Positions 20,918-33,346 of a stretch of DNA of 64,000 nt are shown here, piece after piece. Made by a program: the position numbers and the translations under genes. The DNA is taken from NCBI GenBank assembly GCA_049999765.1, contig JBNGIQ010009361.1, positions 133,957-197,956 on the forward strand, written 5' to 3'. Each line of letters starts with the position of its first letter. Position 1 is the first letter of the stretch. The stretch comes from Phaeoceros laevis (taxonomy: Eukaryota > Anthocerotophyta > Anthocerotopsida > Notothyladales). The notes beneath the pieces were generated by a model. The model saw only the letters and a program-made list of their open reading frames with translations. It was not told where the DNA came from and ran no database searches.

Positions 20918-23900
20918 GTGCTAATGTTTCCATATTACGATGACAGGAAGGACGCGGTTTGATTATGGGGACTATCATGCGACTACTAAACCATGCTTTG
21001 AGTTGGCGTTTCGTCTAAAGCCTGTTCGTGCTTCTCTGGGCTTCGATTTCAATTCTAACTCCCTTTCTATTGAAGATTTTCTATTCTGCCGGTGATGTTC
21101 TTGTGGTGCTTTTTTATTTTGGTCTTGTGAGTTTGCTATGTCATCCTTGGGGCAGAGGTGCCTGCAGTTCCAAATGTGCTAGCCATTCCCCTAGTCTTGT
21201 AAGCAATTTTTCTTTTTTATGGTAATAAAGGCGCATCGAACTTGGTACATATATAGTTCTTAAAGGGGGCTTCCTAACCCTCAAGCTAGGAAGACCCCTT
21301 TTGAACTAGCCTATCTAGTTTGGCGCTTTTCTATTTCTAAAATGCATTTTTTTGTTTCGTTCTTGAGTGCATCTAAAAGCTAAGCGCTTCCTTTTTGTTT
21401 TATTTCGCTTCACACCTAACGGCGAAGGCTATGTCTGGTGCGCATTCTTGGAGGCAATTTTGCATGATCGTCAATGCGAGCTTGCTAGCCCATGTGCCTC
21501 CACTTTGACAAAACCCTCAATGAGAGGCTTAGCAAATACGTTAATGGGACAAAACAATAACCAGAGAAGAGATTTCAAACAATGTTCTTCGAGGATGGAT
21601 ACAAAAATGGAGACGCCTGCCAAAAGGGCAAGGGGGATCTTGGTTCGAACCGTCAACCTCCTAAAAATACACAACACAACTTGGTTGCTCTTGTATTGTT
21701 CTCGTTCTATGTAACATCATAGTTTTTAGTATACTTTTGCACTTAACTTAACAACTTGAAAAATAAAACAGTAGGCCTAGCTCGCTCAACAAAAACGCTA
21801 AACCTTAATCTTAATATGACGTTTGTGACATTAATTTTTTTAGAAACTCGAGTAATAGTAGTATAAGTAGGTTTAATACGACATTTATGACATTGATTTT
21901 TTAGAAACTTGAGTAATAGTAGTATAAGTAGGTTTCATATAACATTTGTGACATTAATTTTTCTACAAACTTGAGTAGTAGTAGTGTAAGTTTAACATAC
22001 ATTTGGATTTTTAGAAACTTGAGTAGTAGTAGTATAAGTGTAACCTACATTTGGACCCTCTTTAGAGATCGGCATGCCGTCGCACAGTATGTTCTCCTAC
22101 AAGATCTTCCCAACTAAAGCACAAAAGCATCCTGCTATGGTAAGTGGAGGCCATGCAAGATACCACTCTAGATAGTTAGGACGAACACCATACTAAATCA
22201 CAATGACTAGGGAACCGTCCTCTAATCTACCCTAAGGCACATATGGCTGGTAATAGCATGTGGCTGGGAATAGCGGCCTAATGCGGCCATGTTTTGTGGC
22301 CATACAAAGTGAATATGACTGCCTACTTAGATACAAAAAACAAAAGTTAGAGACTCTCAACTAGCTTGACTGCTTGACTTGGGTCAAACTGAAAGGTAAC
22401 TACAAAGGCGGAGCCCCACTCCCACTCGGCTGTCAAAGTTCAATAATGGAATGCCGTTATCGTGTATCTAGGAGAAGCACTGAAATAGGAAAGACTTTGT
22501 CCGTTGGCAGAGATGGCCAAATTTTCAGACACGCAAAGCGACAACAGCCCACTCCGTCCAAATTAGCAAGAGCCTACTCCCGCTAAACTTTTTTTTTTGG
22601 CGAACTGGCACCGCTTTATAAATAGAAACTCTTATTCCTGCTAAACTTAGGTTTAAGGCCCTAGCGCACCCTCGTCATGCGACATCGGGAGAGGGGAATT
22701 TCTGCATGCGAGGCGCCAAAGGTAGGGGCCCGCGCACACGCAAACAATCGCACTCGTGGTGTGTGCTCTAATCAGCCCAGCGTCACAGATTATCCGCTTC
22801 GAAATTTGATGTCCAATTAGCGATACCTCCGCCCGATTCCACACCTCTCCCTTGCCTTTCACTTGCAGATATGTGCATGTGTGGCTGCAAGTCCGCAACG
22901 CAGGTGAAGGATGATTCGGTTGTGGCTGCCATGCTCCACGTTTTTTTGTGGACCGAGCCGGCGGCTTAAAATGATCACAAAGACCCCTTTGTCTTTGATG
23001 CTTCGGCGCTCTTGTGCGGTAGGACGATGCAGCGCACCAGCTGGGCGCTCCAAGTGAGGACAAAGGCCGATGAGGCGAATATGCAAGGGAGATAAGGCAC
23101 AACAGCCTGGCTGTTGCTGATGCTAACTCGCCTCGGCTTACTTACACTAGGTATGCATATCCTGATTAAGAAGCCAGTTCATCTGCTTGCTGGCCGGAAG
23201 CCTACAGAATGATAGCTGGAGGAAACTGGAGACCCGGTCGCTATGGAGATGTTGGTCTGCTGTTGGTTGTGTTGGTAGCAAGCCTGATGACTGCGGTCTT
23301 CGTACACTCATCATCTGGCTCACCAACGAGGGCCCTGGGCAGGTTTTTCTTTCTCTTTTTCCCCTGCCGGGAGGAACCCGGCCGGCTGTCTGATTACAAA
23401 AACTGCTGCTGCCTTTCTTTCTACTGGAAAGCAGTGGTGGATCCAGAGGGACATTCGCAGAGAAAAGCGGGGCTGGCCAGGAATGATCCCTGCGAAAAGC
23501 TGTGTGGGTTTTTGATCAGTGCAGAAGGGCAGAAGGTAGGTAGGGAGTCGGACAGGTAGGATGCTATGCGATGGCCGCACTTTTCCTTTTCTCGGCCCTG
23601 CCCTGGCTTTGCTGGACTTTTGCCGGGGCAAATCCGGGCAAAGCAAATAGATTTTTTTCTAAAGAATTGCGGGGTATCCACGGCCACTTATCATCTGCGG
23701 TGCGTATACGCCGTGCGTATGGATGCAATCATCGGTAGCCGTACAGTAGACGCAAATTCGTGGCTTCCTAGGGAATTTTCTAGGTGCCACGCGCAATAGC
23801 AAGCGAGCATTTGGAAACAGGCTATCGGCTGGGATGGAGAAGGCCTTCTTTTCCCCGAAATATCAGTTAACACCCTGGAGGAAGAACGTTTTCCTCCTTT

Positions 23901-26243
23901 CTAGGGCGTGTTTGCCCCAGCAGCCACCGGTGGGCGTGCCCTAACCACCGGGAGAGCCGGTGGCCTAGCTTTCTCGCGCCAGGGGCGGAGCATTGCGAGG
24001 CCAGGGTCTTTTCCCGTGTACGGGAATCTTCCCCTTCTTTCGCGCTACGTAGCCAAAAGGTCGGCCATTTCATTTTTTCAATTTTTTCTGCACAAAAGTG
24101 TGGTCGGTCACATGGAAAGGAAGCCTAAGAGTTTTGGCGTTTTGCCGTTTGTCCTGGACTGGATGGGGCAGAAAGAAATGCTTGTGGGTGCGAACAGAGG
24201 ATAACTTTGATCTTGGGTTTTGGGAACACAGGGACTCATCATCAAGGTCGTAGACATGTGACAAACTTGTGTGTGAAAAACAAACACACACACGCACAAC
24301 CACAGTTTTTTGAGAGCAACGAGAAGCACCAAATGGGAGAGGAGATTTGCCTGTACTGCAGAAGCAGCAGCGTGAGGCCCCGTCTATCTCATCACATGGT
24401 CCTTTCAGATCGATGTTCCAACCTCGATGGAGATGCTAGACTATCATTCCATTCCTTACCACACACAACACAGCAGCATCATCCCTCATTCCTTTTCCCC
24501 CTGCCTCCCTCCCTCCCTCCCNNNNNNNNNNNNNNNNNNNNNNNNNNNNNNNNNNNNNNNNNNNNNNNNNNNNNNNNNNNNNNNNNNNNNNNNNNNNNNN
24601 NNNNNNNNNNNNNNNNNNNNNTAAGCGTCAGTGCTTGTCTTCCTAAGATCCTCCCTCCCTCCCTCCCTCCCTTATCACACCCTCTTCCCTGTTGGAAGAA
24701 AGAGGAAGGAGGGAGAGGGGGTTTGGTGTTGTGGCGGTGAGCCTGACTGCTGCTGCTGCCGCTGCAAGTGGAGAGATGGGACGAGACTAACGTAACGTAA
24801 GGCTGCTTCCGTGCTTTCTCTCCTCTCCCCAAGGGAGAAATGCCTTGGAGTGTGTGCGGTGATCTTTTTTTTTTTTCGCCGAGGGCCAGGCCGCACCTAG
24901 CCAGGCCCCATCTCTCTCTCTCCGACAGGCAGCCGGCCTGTGGTGCTTTGCTTTTAGACGAGCCTAGTGCTTGCTTTGCTTGCCGTCTCTCTCCCTCCCT
25001 CTCTCTTCTGCTGCCGACGTTGCGCTGCTTACGCAGTAACGCAGAAGCAGAGTCTGCTTTTTTGCGCGAGTCTGGCTGCTTTTGCGGGTCTGGCAGGGCC
25101 GCCCCCTCCCCCCCCCCCCNNNNNNNNNNNNNNNNNNNNNNNNNNNNNNNNNNNNNNNNNNNNNNNNNNNNNNNNNNNNNNNNNNNNNNNNNNNNNNNNN
25201 NNNNNNNNNNNNNNNNNNNNNNNNNNNNNNNNNNNNNNNTCTCCTCCCTCCCTCCCTGCCTTGCTCCGCATTTTGCTGCTCTGCCTAATCCTAACAGGGA
25301 TGGACAGCGCTGTCTGAGCGTAGGCAAGGGTGCTGGCTGGCCGGTGCCGGGTGCGCGAGGCTCGTATAGATTCCCTCGCCTGTGGTCCCGAGTACTTTCT
25401 CTCCATCTCTCTCTTCCTGCGCACCCTCCCGCCCTCTCTGCTGCCGCTGCTGTGGCTTAGCTCAGCCAGGTGCATTTCCTCTACCCTTCTAGTTTCAGAG
25501 AGCCAGCCAGCCTCCTCCGCTTCCCTTCTCTTCGCTGCAGCTGCTTGCTTCAAGAGCAGCAGGCAGGCGGAGGGCGGTGTAGGCTGGCACTCACTGACAC
25601 GGCCTGTACTACTGCGCCTCCTCCCTCTTTGATATGTGCCCTGGGTGTCCTCACAAGCAAGTACTGTACCTTCTGCTCTCTCCCAGCTCTCTTCTTAGGT
25701 GCGCTTTGTGATAGTGGGCTGATAGCTAGCAGCAACCGAAGAGCCTCAAAACTTACGGAGCCAAATTCCAGGCTCTGCGTACCTCCTCGGAGCCCCTGTA
25801 CTGGGAGGCCTGCCGTAGGGAAGGGAGGGAGCCAGGAAGGGGAAGGGAGTGAGGTGAGGGGGAGTACTTGGGTCTGGGATTGCCGGCAGTCAAGGTTTTT
25901 TTTCTTTTGATTCCTTGCTTTCCCCAACAGCCTGCTCTCCCTACTGCCTGCGGGAGGGGGTGCGGGATTCTTTTGTGGTTTGTGGGGGGGTGCCGGAGAG
26001 GTACATTTTGCTTCTGCCCGCGTCCTTGCGGCTTTAGGAATGTCAATGTCGACCCCGGCGGTTGCCTCAGCTTAGTACTATCCTCGGAGGGAGGGAGGAA
26101 AGGAGGAGGGGAGATTTGGCTGGCAGCCCAGGAGGTTTGAGGAGAATAGGGAAGGGGGAAAGTGGCTGCTTGTGTGGGTGTGGGTGCGGCCCAGACTCAA
26201 GGGTCGCCTTCTTCTTGCCTGTACGCCTCGATGTGCTGGGAGC
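20918..26243. other. Non-coding, repeat-bearing; promoter and leader of the SBP-box gene at right
   Basis: AT-rich to about 22.6 kb with a tandem repeat (21818-22048). Then GC-richer and CT-rich from about 24.3 to 26.2 kb, typical of a long plant 5' leader. Gaps 24522-24621 and 25120-25239 lie inside CTCC and poly-C runs, so open frames crossing them are artefacts. No other gene seen. Confidence 0.55.
21818..22048. repeat. Tandem repeat, ~61-bp unit, about four copies
   Basis: The motif TTAGAAACTTGAGTAATAGT with flanks recurs at 61-62 bp spacing three times and once more at about 53 bp, with growing divergence to the right. Confidence 0.85.
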
Positions 26244-29200
26244 ATGGAGAAGGCGCAGATAGGTGCAGCAGGCAAGTCAGCTGATTGCGATGCCTCCTCC
26301 CCTTTCTCCAGGTCCACCTCCACCACAGGCCTAGATTCCCACCACGCTCTCTCTGTCGGCAATCGCTCATACCAGAGCTCTTCTTCTCCGTCCTCATCTT
26401 TCATGCGCAACAATCACCACATGTCCATGGCCATGGGCACTCTGGATCACGCTCCTCCCTCCAGTGTGGATAACTCCTCCCACTCCGCGGACAGCTGCTG
26501 GAGCAGCGTCCCCACCTGGGAGCACCAGCAGCCCAACGGGGGTAACATGGAGGCGGCCGCCGCCGGGGAGTACGCCAGCAGCGGCTGGGACATCAAGTCC
26601 GGCTGGGACTGGGAGGCCTTCGTGCCTGTGTCGGGGCGTGGGGACGGCGGCAGGAGGCTGCCCTCCTCTGATTTCGATCTGGGCGGCAGCGGGGCTGTGC
26701 CCAAGAGCAGCGCCTTCAATTTGGGGGCGGTGTCTATGGCGTCTGCGGCAAGTGGGGGGACGTCTCAGAAGGCCTTCACTTCTGGGGCCTTCGCCTCCAG
26801 CACGCCCTCGGCCATTTCTCAAGGTTCTGGAATTCCGGGGCTGGCTCCGACGGGGGGCGGCGCCCACGGCAACTTCAGCAGCCCCTCGGAGCACACCTTT
26901 ACCCCAGATTCCTCCGCCCGCAATGCCGGAATGGACTTCCGGGTGAAGGCGGAGGTGGAGACTCCGTTAGGCCTCGACCCGCAGCAGGAGCAGGCTCGGA
27001 AGAGTGGTTCTTTGCAGGATTTGCGAGCCTCCAGCCGGAAGACCTCCCCGAATGCGGGTGTCATCCCTGACCAACAGGCGAATGGCATGTCCCCCATCGG
27101 CTCACCGCAGCAGCATCAACCCCAGACCCAGCAGCAACCCCAGCAACAACAGAGAGCATCCTCACAGGCTAGCATGCTGGGAATGGGTAACGGCATTGAG
27201 CAGCAACGGCGGCTCTACTTGGGTCTGGGTGGAGTGTCGAGAGAGGTTGATGATAACATCAACAACAACAGCAGTGGGAGCAGCAAGGGCACGGCCAGCG
27301 AGGACGTCAAGGACGGCGCACACACCAATGGCGTCGATGGTGCGGCTGTGGTCGGGGAAGCCGCTCTGGGTCTCAAACTGGGCCGCAGGACCTATTTCGA
27401 GGACGGTCCTGCTGGGGTTGGTACAGCAACAGGGACCCGCACTGCTGCCAACTCCCCTGGCTTTGCAGGCTCTCCCCCCGGAAAGAAGCAGCGGTCTCAA
27501 CCACCTGTTATGCAAATTCCAAGATGCCAGGTCGAGGGTTGTAAGGCAGACCTCTCCAACGCAAAGGAGTACCACCGCCGCCACAAGGTGTGCGAGGTCC
27601 ACTCCAAGGCTGCCAAAGTGATTGTGAACAAACAGGAGCAGCGCTTCTGTCAACAGTGCAGTCGGTAGGTGTTACATGCCCTCGTCGCTCCTTTTCCCTT
27701 CGCTTGCATTCTCCCGTCTCCTCTCTTTTCAATCTCTGTACCGTTACAGTTTAGCCACCTCTGCGCTTCCGTGTCCTGCTTTGTCCTAGGTCACCGAGAT
27801 AGCTTGTGTTTAGGAGATGCCGTTCTGTCATAACCTATGTCAGCGTGTTCTGGGCAGCTTATTGACCCGAGTGCTTCTCTGTCAGGTTCCATGAATTGTC
27901 AGAGTTTGATGAAGGCAAGCGAAGCTGCAGAAGGCGATTGGCTGGCCACAACGAACGGCGAAGGAAGCCCCAGCCTGATTCGGGCTCAGCAATCACATGT
28001 GTCAATCCCTCTCTGCAGACCAGCTTTTACGGAGATGGTAAGCTCACTCTCTCCACATGCTTGGTACTCTTGAAGAATGAAATTCTTGTGTCCGTAGGTC
28101 GTTGGCGGTTACGTTCCTTTTTGGTTGCGTAAGTGTAAATGAACATCTAGCCACTCTGTATTATTTAGGGTAGGGAAGCTCACAAAACTTGGTGTCAAGT
28201 CTGCAGTTGGTAGCCCTTCAAGTAAGACAGCTAATTTTTCATAGATGCAGCCTATAGGCCTTCCTTCCTCTCTTTGAGGAGCTGTTGAACCTGGGCCTTT
28301 TCTCTTGGATATGTTTGAAACAGCCTGTTCGCCAATCTCCCGGAATAGCTGCTCTCAGCAGAAATGATGCCTAATCTACCTACGGCCAGGACCTGGTGGG
28401 TCTTCCTATCAGATGCTGTGCTTCTGCATGGTTCACCAGGAAAATGTTACTCATTGTTGGTGTTTGTGGGTTTTTGGGAACTTGCAGATGACAAACGCAA
28501 TGGTGTGGGGGTGTACTTACACCAACGGGGGGTACCATCTCCAACATGCTTGGAGGACTCGGATGATGGTAACAGCCTTAAGTTGAACCACGTGAAGAGT
28601 CCTTGGCCAGGCATGGGGAGAATGGATGAACAATCCAGCCTTGCGTGTCAGATCCAAGGCAATGGTGCGGAGAGGCCTTACCTTTCCCGTGTTCCTCTTG
28701 CACACCCTGCAACTACATCAGATAGATTGCTGATGCTTTTGCAGAGCAGCCCTAAAAGTCAAATAGCTCCCATGTCCAGTGGTATGTCGGCTTCTGGAGT
28801 CCACCAATTTTTGCAAGGGCCGGGCCCAATTGGGCAGGGCTTGACCCTGTCATCACCTTCAGGGGCAGGCGTTCTTGCAGGCCTGGAGGCCACACCAGCC
28901 TCCCAGGGTTTATCGGGAATATCTGACTCTGGGCGTGCTCTCTCTCTTCTGTCATCTCAGCCATGGGTTTCCAGGGCGACGAGCTCGGTTTCACTTGACC
29001 TCTCTCCTAGGTCAACTCTGACTCTGGACCAACTGCTGGCTGAGAATCGAGCTCCCCTCGCTCAGCAGTTGATGTCTAGCAGTTCAGCAGGAGGGCAACA
29101 GCACTTTTCTCCCTTGATTGACAAGCTGTCCATGCAGCCTCACTCTCCAGGGAATTTGGGTGTCTCTGGCACTCTGTCCATTAACGGATCAGGTTCTGGA

Positions 29201-29482
29201 GACAGAGACCACCACGGCCCTTTTATGTCTGGGTATCAAGACTTTGGCAGCCACTCCATGCTGGCTCTTCTGCAGGGACAGGAAATCCGAGCATCACTTC
29301 AATCGGGGAATGGGCAGCATGTGCGTCCGACTATCGACCTGATGCAGCTCCCTTCTCCCCAGTCCCAGAGCAACCATCATGCAACTCGGATTGGGGCCCT
29401 GCAGTCTCAAAGTGGACAGTACTCTGACTTCGCCCTGAGAGGTTTTGAGTCATCCATGTTTGATACTCAGCAGATGCTTTAG
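26244..29482 (+). CDS. SBP-box transcription factor, miR156-targeted (SPL type)
   Basis: Three exons, 26244-27664, 27886-28037 and 28488-29482, with GT..AG borders and matching phases, give 855 aa. The SBP DNA-binding domain (about 428-505) is complete: [46 protein letters not shown]. It has both zinc sites and the basic nuclear-localisation segment, and is split by the usual intron right after CQQCSR. The long N-terminal region has a WDWE motif (about residue 120), [10 protein letters not shown] and [14 protein letters not shown], which place it near the SPL2/10/11-like group. Exon 3 encodes [12 protein letters not shown], whose DNA is a perfect-looking miR156 site. By family it binds GTAC-core promoters and controls phase change and growth. 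Low-complexity Gln/Asn tracts (about 290-370) are probably activation regions. It is convergent with a second SBP-box gene. Confidence 0.95.
28935..28954 (+). promoter_or_regulatory. miR156 target site in SBP-box coding sequence
   Basis: GTGCTCTCTCTCTTCTGTCA, the canonical complement of plant miR156, lies in exon 3 and encodes the conserved RALSLLSS peptide (about residues 674-681). By established knowledge miR156 cleaves or represses such transcripts in the juvenile phase. Confidence 0.95.
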
Positions 29483-32400
29483 AAGCATCGTGTTTTAGTG
29501 CAGCATGCGGATGTGCTAGGAAATCCTTGTGTGCATCACAGCTTTTTTCTTGGGGTACAACTGCCTGAGTGAAGCTGCAATTTGGAGTTTTGAGTCTGCA
29601 GCAGACTAGTGAAGCAGATCGTTGCCTTGGCTGACTGTCTGTGGTACTGTACAATGTCTTGGTCTGTCTATTTGGCCATCTTGTCTTGTTGGCCCCCAAG
29701 TTTTTTTTGCTTGTGATTGTAGGCGGGACTAGGCAGGTTTATATACTATATGCCAGGCATGTGGTTGGCATGTGTTTGGCCCTTTTCTGTGTTGTTGTTT
29801 CGTCGTTGTTTTGTGGCAGCCAACAGCTTGTCGTTAGGAATTTCTGGTAGCCAAAGGGTGTGTGAAGTCTTTTCTGGAAACCATCAATTTGTTTGCAGAA
29901 TGCATGCCGAGCAGGGTAGGACTCCACCCTTCAGAACAATTTGAAGAACGTTTGTAATTTTGTGTGAGCCAGCTTTTTTAGTTTTGCACTTCCAAGTGCT
30001 GCACATCGTGATATATCATGTTATCCCCTTTTGTCACACTGGGTCTCTGTTCCCTGTTGTAAATTCTGTTGTACCGGGCAATTGTAAATTGGTGAGCCAG
30101 GCTCAGGTTCCAACCACTTCTATATTTCCGCATCCTCACACAAGAAAGAGCTGCGTTCTAAACTTCCCATGCTGGTTGAAGTCTATAACGAAGCCAATGA
30201 AGCTGCCAAACTGTGGATGAGTCGTACTATCCATCAGCCATCAACCGGGGGGGGGGGGGATGCACGGCACGATCTTTGTGACGTGGATGGAAGACATGCC
30301 TCGGGCATCCACAAGCGGCTTGAAAGTGTATTGAACGCCGGGACCGAGTTTTTCTTCTTGGCAGAAACTGCAACAGCCGGTTCAGATCATGCCAAGTACT
30401 GAATGAAATTCTCACAACAGCAACAGGGAATGTCCGCAACAGAACTGTATCTGACTAAATAGGAGCAGATTTAACCTACTACTACACTACCCGTCTGCTC
30501 AGCACTCCTGCCGAGGAATTTCTTTCTGCAGCTGCTGGTGGTGTGTGTCTTGTCTGCAGGCCTGGGAGACGAGACGCCCCAAAAAACACTACGACATGGG
30601 ATCACGTCTCTTCCACCGCTTATAGCCCACCGCAGCGCAACCAAGTGCCCAAATCTCAACCACCTGGTGGCCTGATCGCACACGCAATTCGATGTGAACC
30701 GACTCTCAACTACAAGCTCTTAAACTGCATGCTCGCATACATGTCATGTCTGCTGGTCCCACGGCATTCTCACTTAAAAAGGCTAACTAATGCCGTGAGA
30801 CCAAGCCGAAACCTTTGCGAAGCGAAAGAGCTGCAACCAACTCTCTACACTTGAGCAAATCCTGCTGTTGTTCCCTACTTTAGAGCAGTAAAGAAGGTGC
30901 AGCGAAGCTGCCCATGAGAGAATGCACCAAACACACCAAATGTTCTTCCCATTCATGAATCCTGGCACTTGGCCTGCCCTCGGGACGCTTTTTCCATCGT
31001 CATGCCAGGAAGAAGGTACCGATAAAGCAAAGCAAGCAGGCGGGTATCATGAAAGAGGCTCTCTCTGCGCCTCTCTGTTGCTGCTGCTACTGAAGCGTAA
31101 TCTACAGGGTCAACGAGCAAAATGTGTCCCAGAAAGCAGTCAGTTCGTACAGGTTTGTGAGCGTTGCCCTCTCTCCCTAAAACGCGCTTGCCTGAGGGAA
31201 GGCTTCCAAGGAATGGCCTTCTCGTGAGCCCCACAGCAGCCTGCCACATGGCTTCGTACTTTGGGAGCAATCCCATGGTCGGTGAGTCCATCTGTCTGTG
31301 CTGTACTTGCACCAAACTCTTCCGGTTGGGATGTCGGGAAGTGTTTTAGGGACGAAGGCTCCTTCCTAAAGGACGTTTTTCCCTGGAGCCAGGGAAGAAG
31401 CATTCCAGCACCCCAAGGCGGAAAAATTTCTTCCCTTCCCTTCTCTTCCATTTATCTTCCACCAGGGGCATCGTTGGCATCAGGGAAAAGTGCCGCCATA
31501 GCCAAAGCAACAACTGTAGGCAGGGCTCCTCTATCACCTCGAAATGTACATCCACCACCAACGTGGAGAAGCTGGTTACAGAGAGAGGCCAGTTTAATCC
31601 CAGGGTACGATGTCGTCGCCCCAATGCCATGCCCGATCTGCCCTTCTGAGGAGTCCATTCAGGCAGTCTGAGTGGTACATGGGAGTACACACAGTCCTCG
31701 TGAGTGGGGGCCATGCTTTTGCCGGGTAACCCTGCAGATGATGGCTGATTCGCAAAGATATCTTCTTCCACCTTTCTAGCTCAAGCTGCCCCTTCTCATG
31801 CTCAGGGCATCATCATCCAGTGTGAGCTTGACCTGTCTTCGTCTCTCTCCCCAAGCTCTTCTGCTCTTCAGTAACCTAAGCCAGACGCCTCAGAGCTCGC
31901 TGGCAACAAGAAGTGCGTGAGAGGGTGTCATGCAATTCGCTGTGCCGGATTTGCAAAGCTTTCCTTCTAAAGAGCAATCTTTGAATCGTTAAGAATTTTG
32001 TTGTTATCTCTCCCCTAACCTACCAACCTACCTTTACGACGCCATGTGGCTCATCGTACAAGTTTCTTTCTACAGCTGGGCCCCAGCTACAGCAGCAGCT
32101 GTAGCAGCAGCCGTAGCAGCAGCCATGGCGGGCCAGCAGCACAGTGAAAGGGAGCAAAGTGGTCGGAAGAATATAACTTGCATGGCAGACATTCTTCCTC
32201 CCTCAGCAGACTGTAGTCATCCATCGCTCATTCCTGGAGGTTGATTGACTGGGCAATCTCAGGTTTCAAACAAACTTGTCCAGCAGGCCACTTCCTGCAC
32301 GCCTGCCGAGGCACTACCGGTATGTGGATACTCATAGCGGCGGGCTACAGGCTTCATCTCAAGGTGCTCTGTGTACAGTGCACAAACCGGCACTTATGCA

Positions 32401-33346
32401 GATGCACTGGTCCCTTCGGTCGCGAATCTGGTTGGGAATCGATGCAACGAATGCGGTAGATAGAAAGCAGAATGCGAGTTGATATAAGGTCCCGAATTGT
32501 TTGGAGCGGAGCTGCCGAGAAAAGAGCCAATCAATCTGTTTGTCTGGCGTTCAAATCGTTCAAATGCTGATATCAATCGTCTACGATTCTGTCTGCCTGC
32601 AGCAGCAGTATCTGTAGTGCTCACCCAGTTGATCATGCGAGTCCGGAAGCAAGAGTTCTCCCCTGGAACATGGTCTCAACAATCCATAAATATGTCTAGT
32701 CTTTTGGGCGATTGTTTGTGCAAGAGCAACAGCTTCAACGACTTCAAAAACTCCACCGGGGTGCTCCAAACCTGAAAGATTTCAACAGTGAAGCTGATCA
32801 TACAGCCCTTAGACACGACTTCCACCTCCATACATTCATGAACAACCCAATCGGAACAGACAGACAAATAGCAGAGACCAGAGACCGTTAATTAGTCAGT
32901 TTGTCCAGGTTTCCAGGGACTGAAATTGAAGTTAGCACAAGACAATGATGAAAAACAAGGTCATAGCATGCTCTCTCCACTACGGACGCTTCTCAGCACT
33001 GAAAGGTCTCAGGAGAGCAGATAACACTCGTCCTTGATAAAGCCCTTAAATCAATCACTGCAGGTAACGGGATCCTGAAACTTGCCTCGATATGGAAGGT
33101 GGCGTTTGGATATCGTCAGCCCATCATAAAATGAGAAACCCCATGAGTCCTGGTCATCCATAGAAACACGAAAAGTAGACCGATCAAATTTCTGAAAGGA
33201 AAGGTGTTCAGAAGAGTCAAAGAAAGGAAATAAAGAGACGGCACACGAATCGATATCTGACCGGAAACAGGATTTGAACTACTTTGATCAAAACCAGGAT
33301 GAAGGAGCATACCAGCGACAAAAATTCACGTTATTGAAGATGCAGC
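29483..33346. other. Shared 3' flank of the two SBP-box genes
   Basis: The first ~600 bases are T-rich and look like 3' UTR of the + strand SBP gene; the last ~300 bases likely hold the 3' UTR of the - strand gene. In between there are CAG/GTAGCAGC microsatellites (32085-32125) and a poly-G run (30248-30259). No convincing gene. I saw no second miR156 site here. Confidence 0.5.

Noticed and set aside
24479-25460. Long open frames on both strands across the 24-25 kb gaps
   Set aside because: They exist only because N runs contain no stops; flanks are CTCC and poly-C low complexity.
26172-26243. Start of the SBP-box protein at 26172
   Set aside because: That codon is GTG; ATG at 26244 is the first in-frame ATG.
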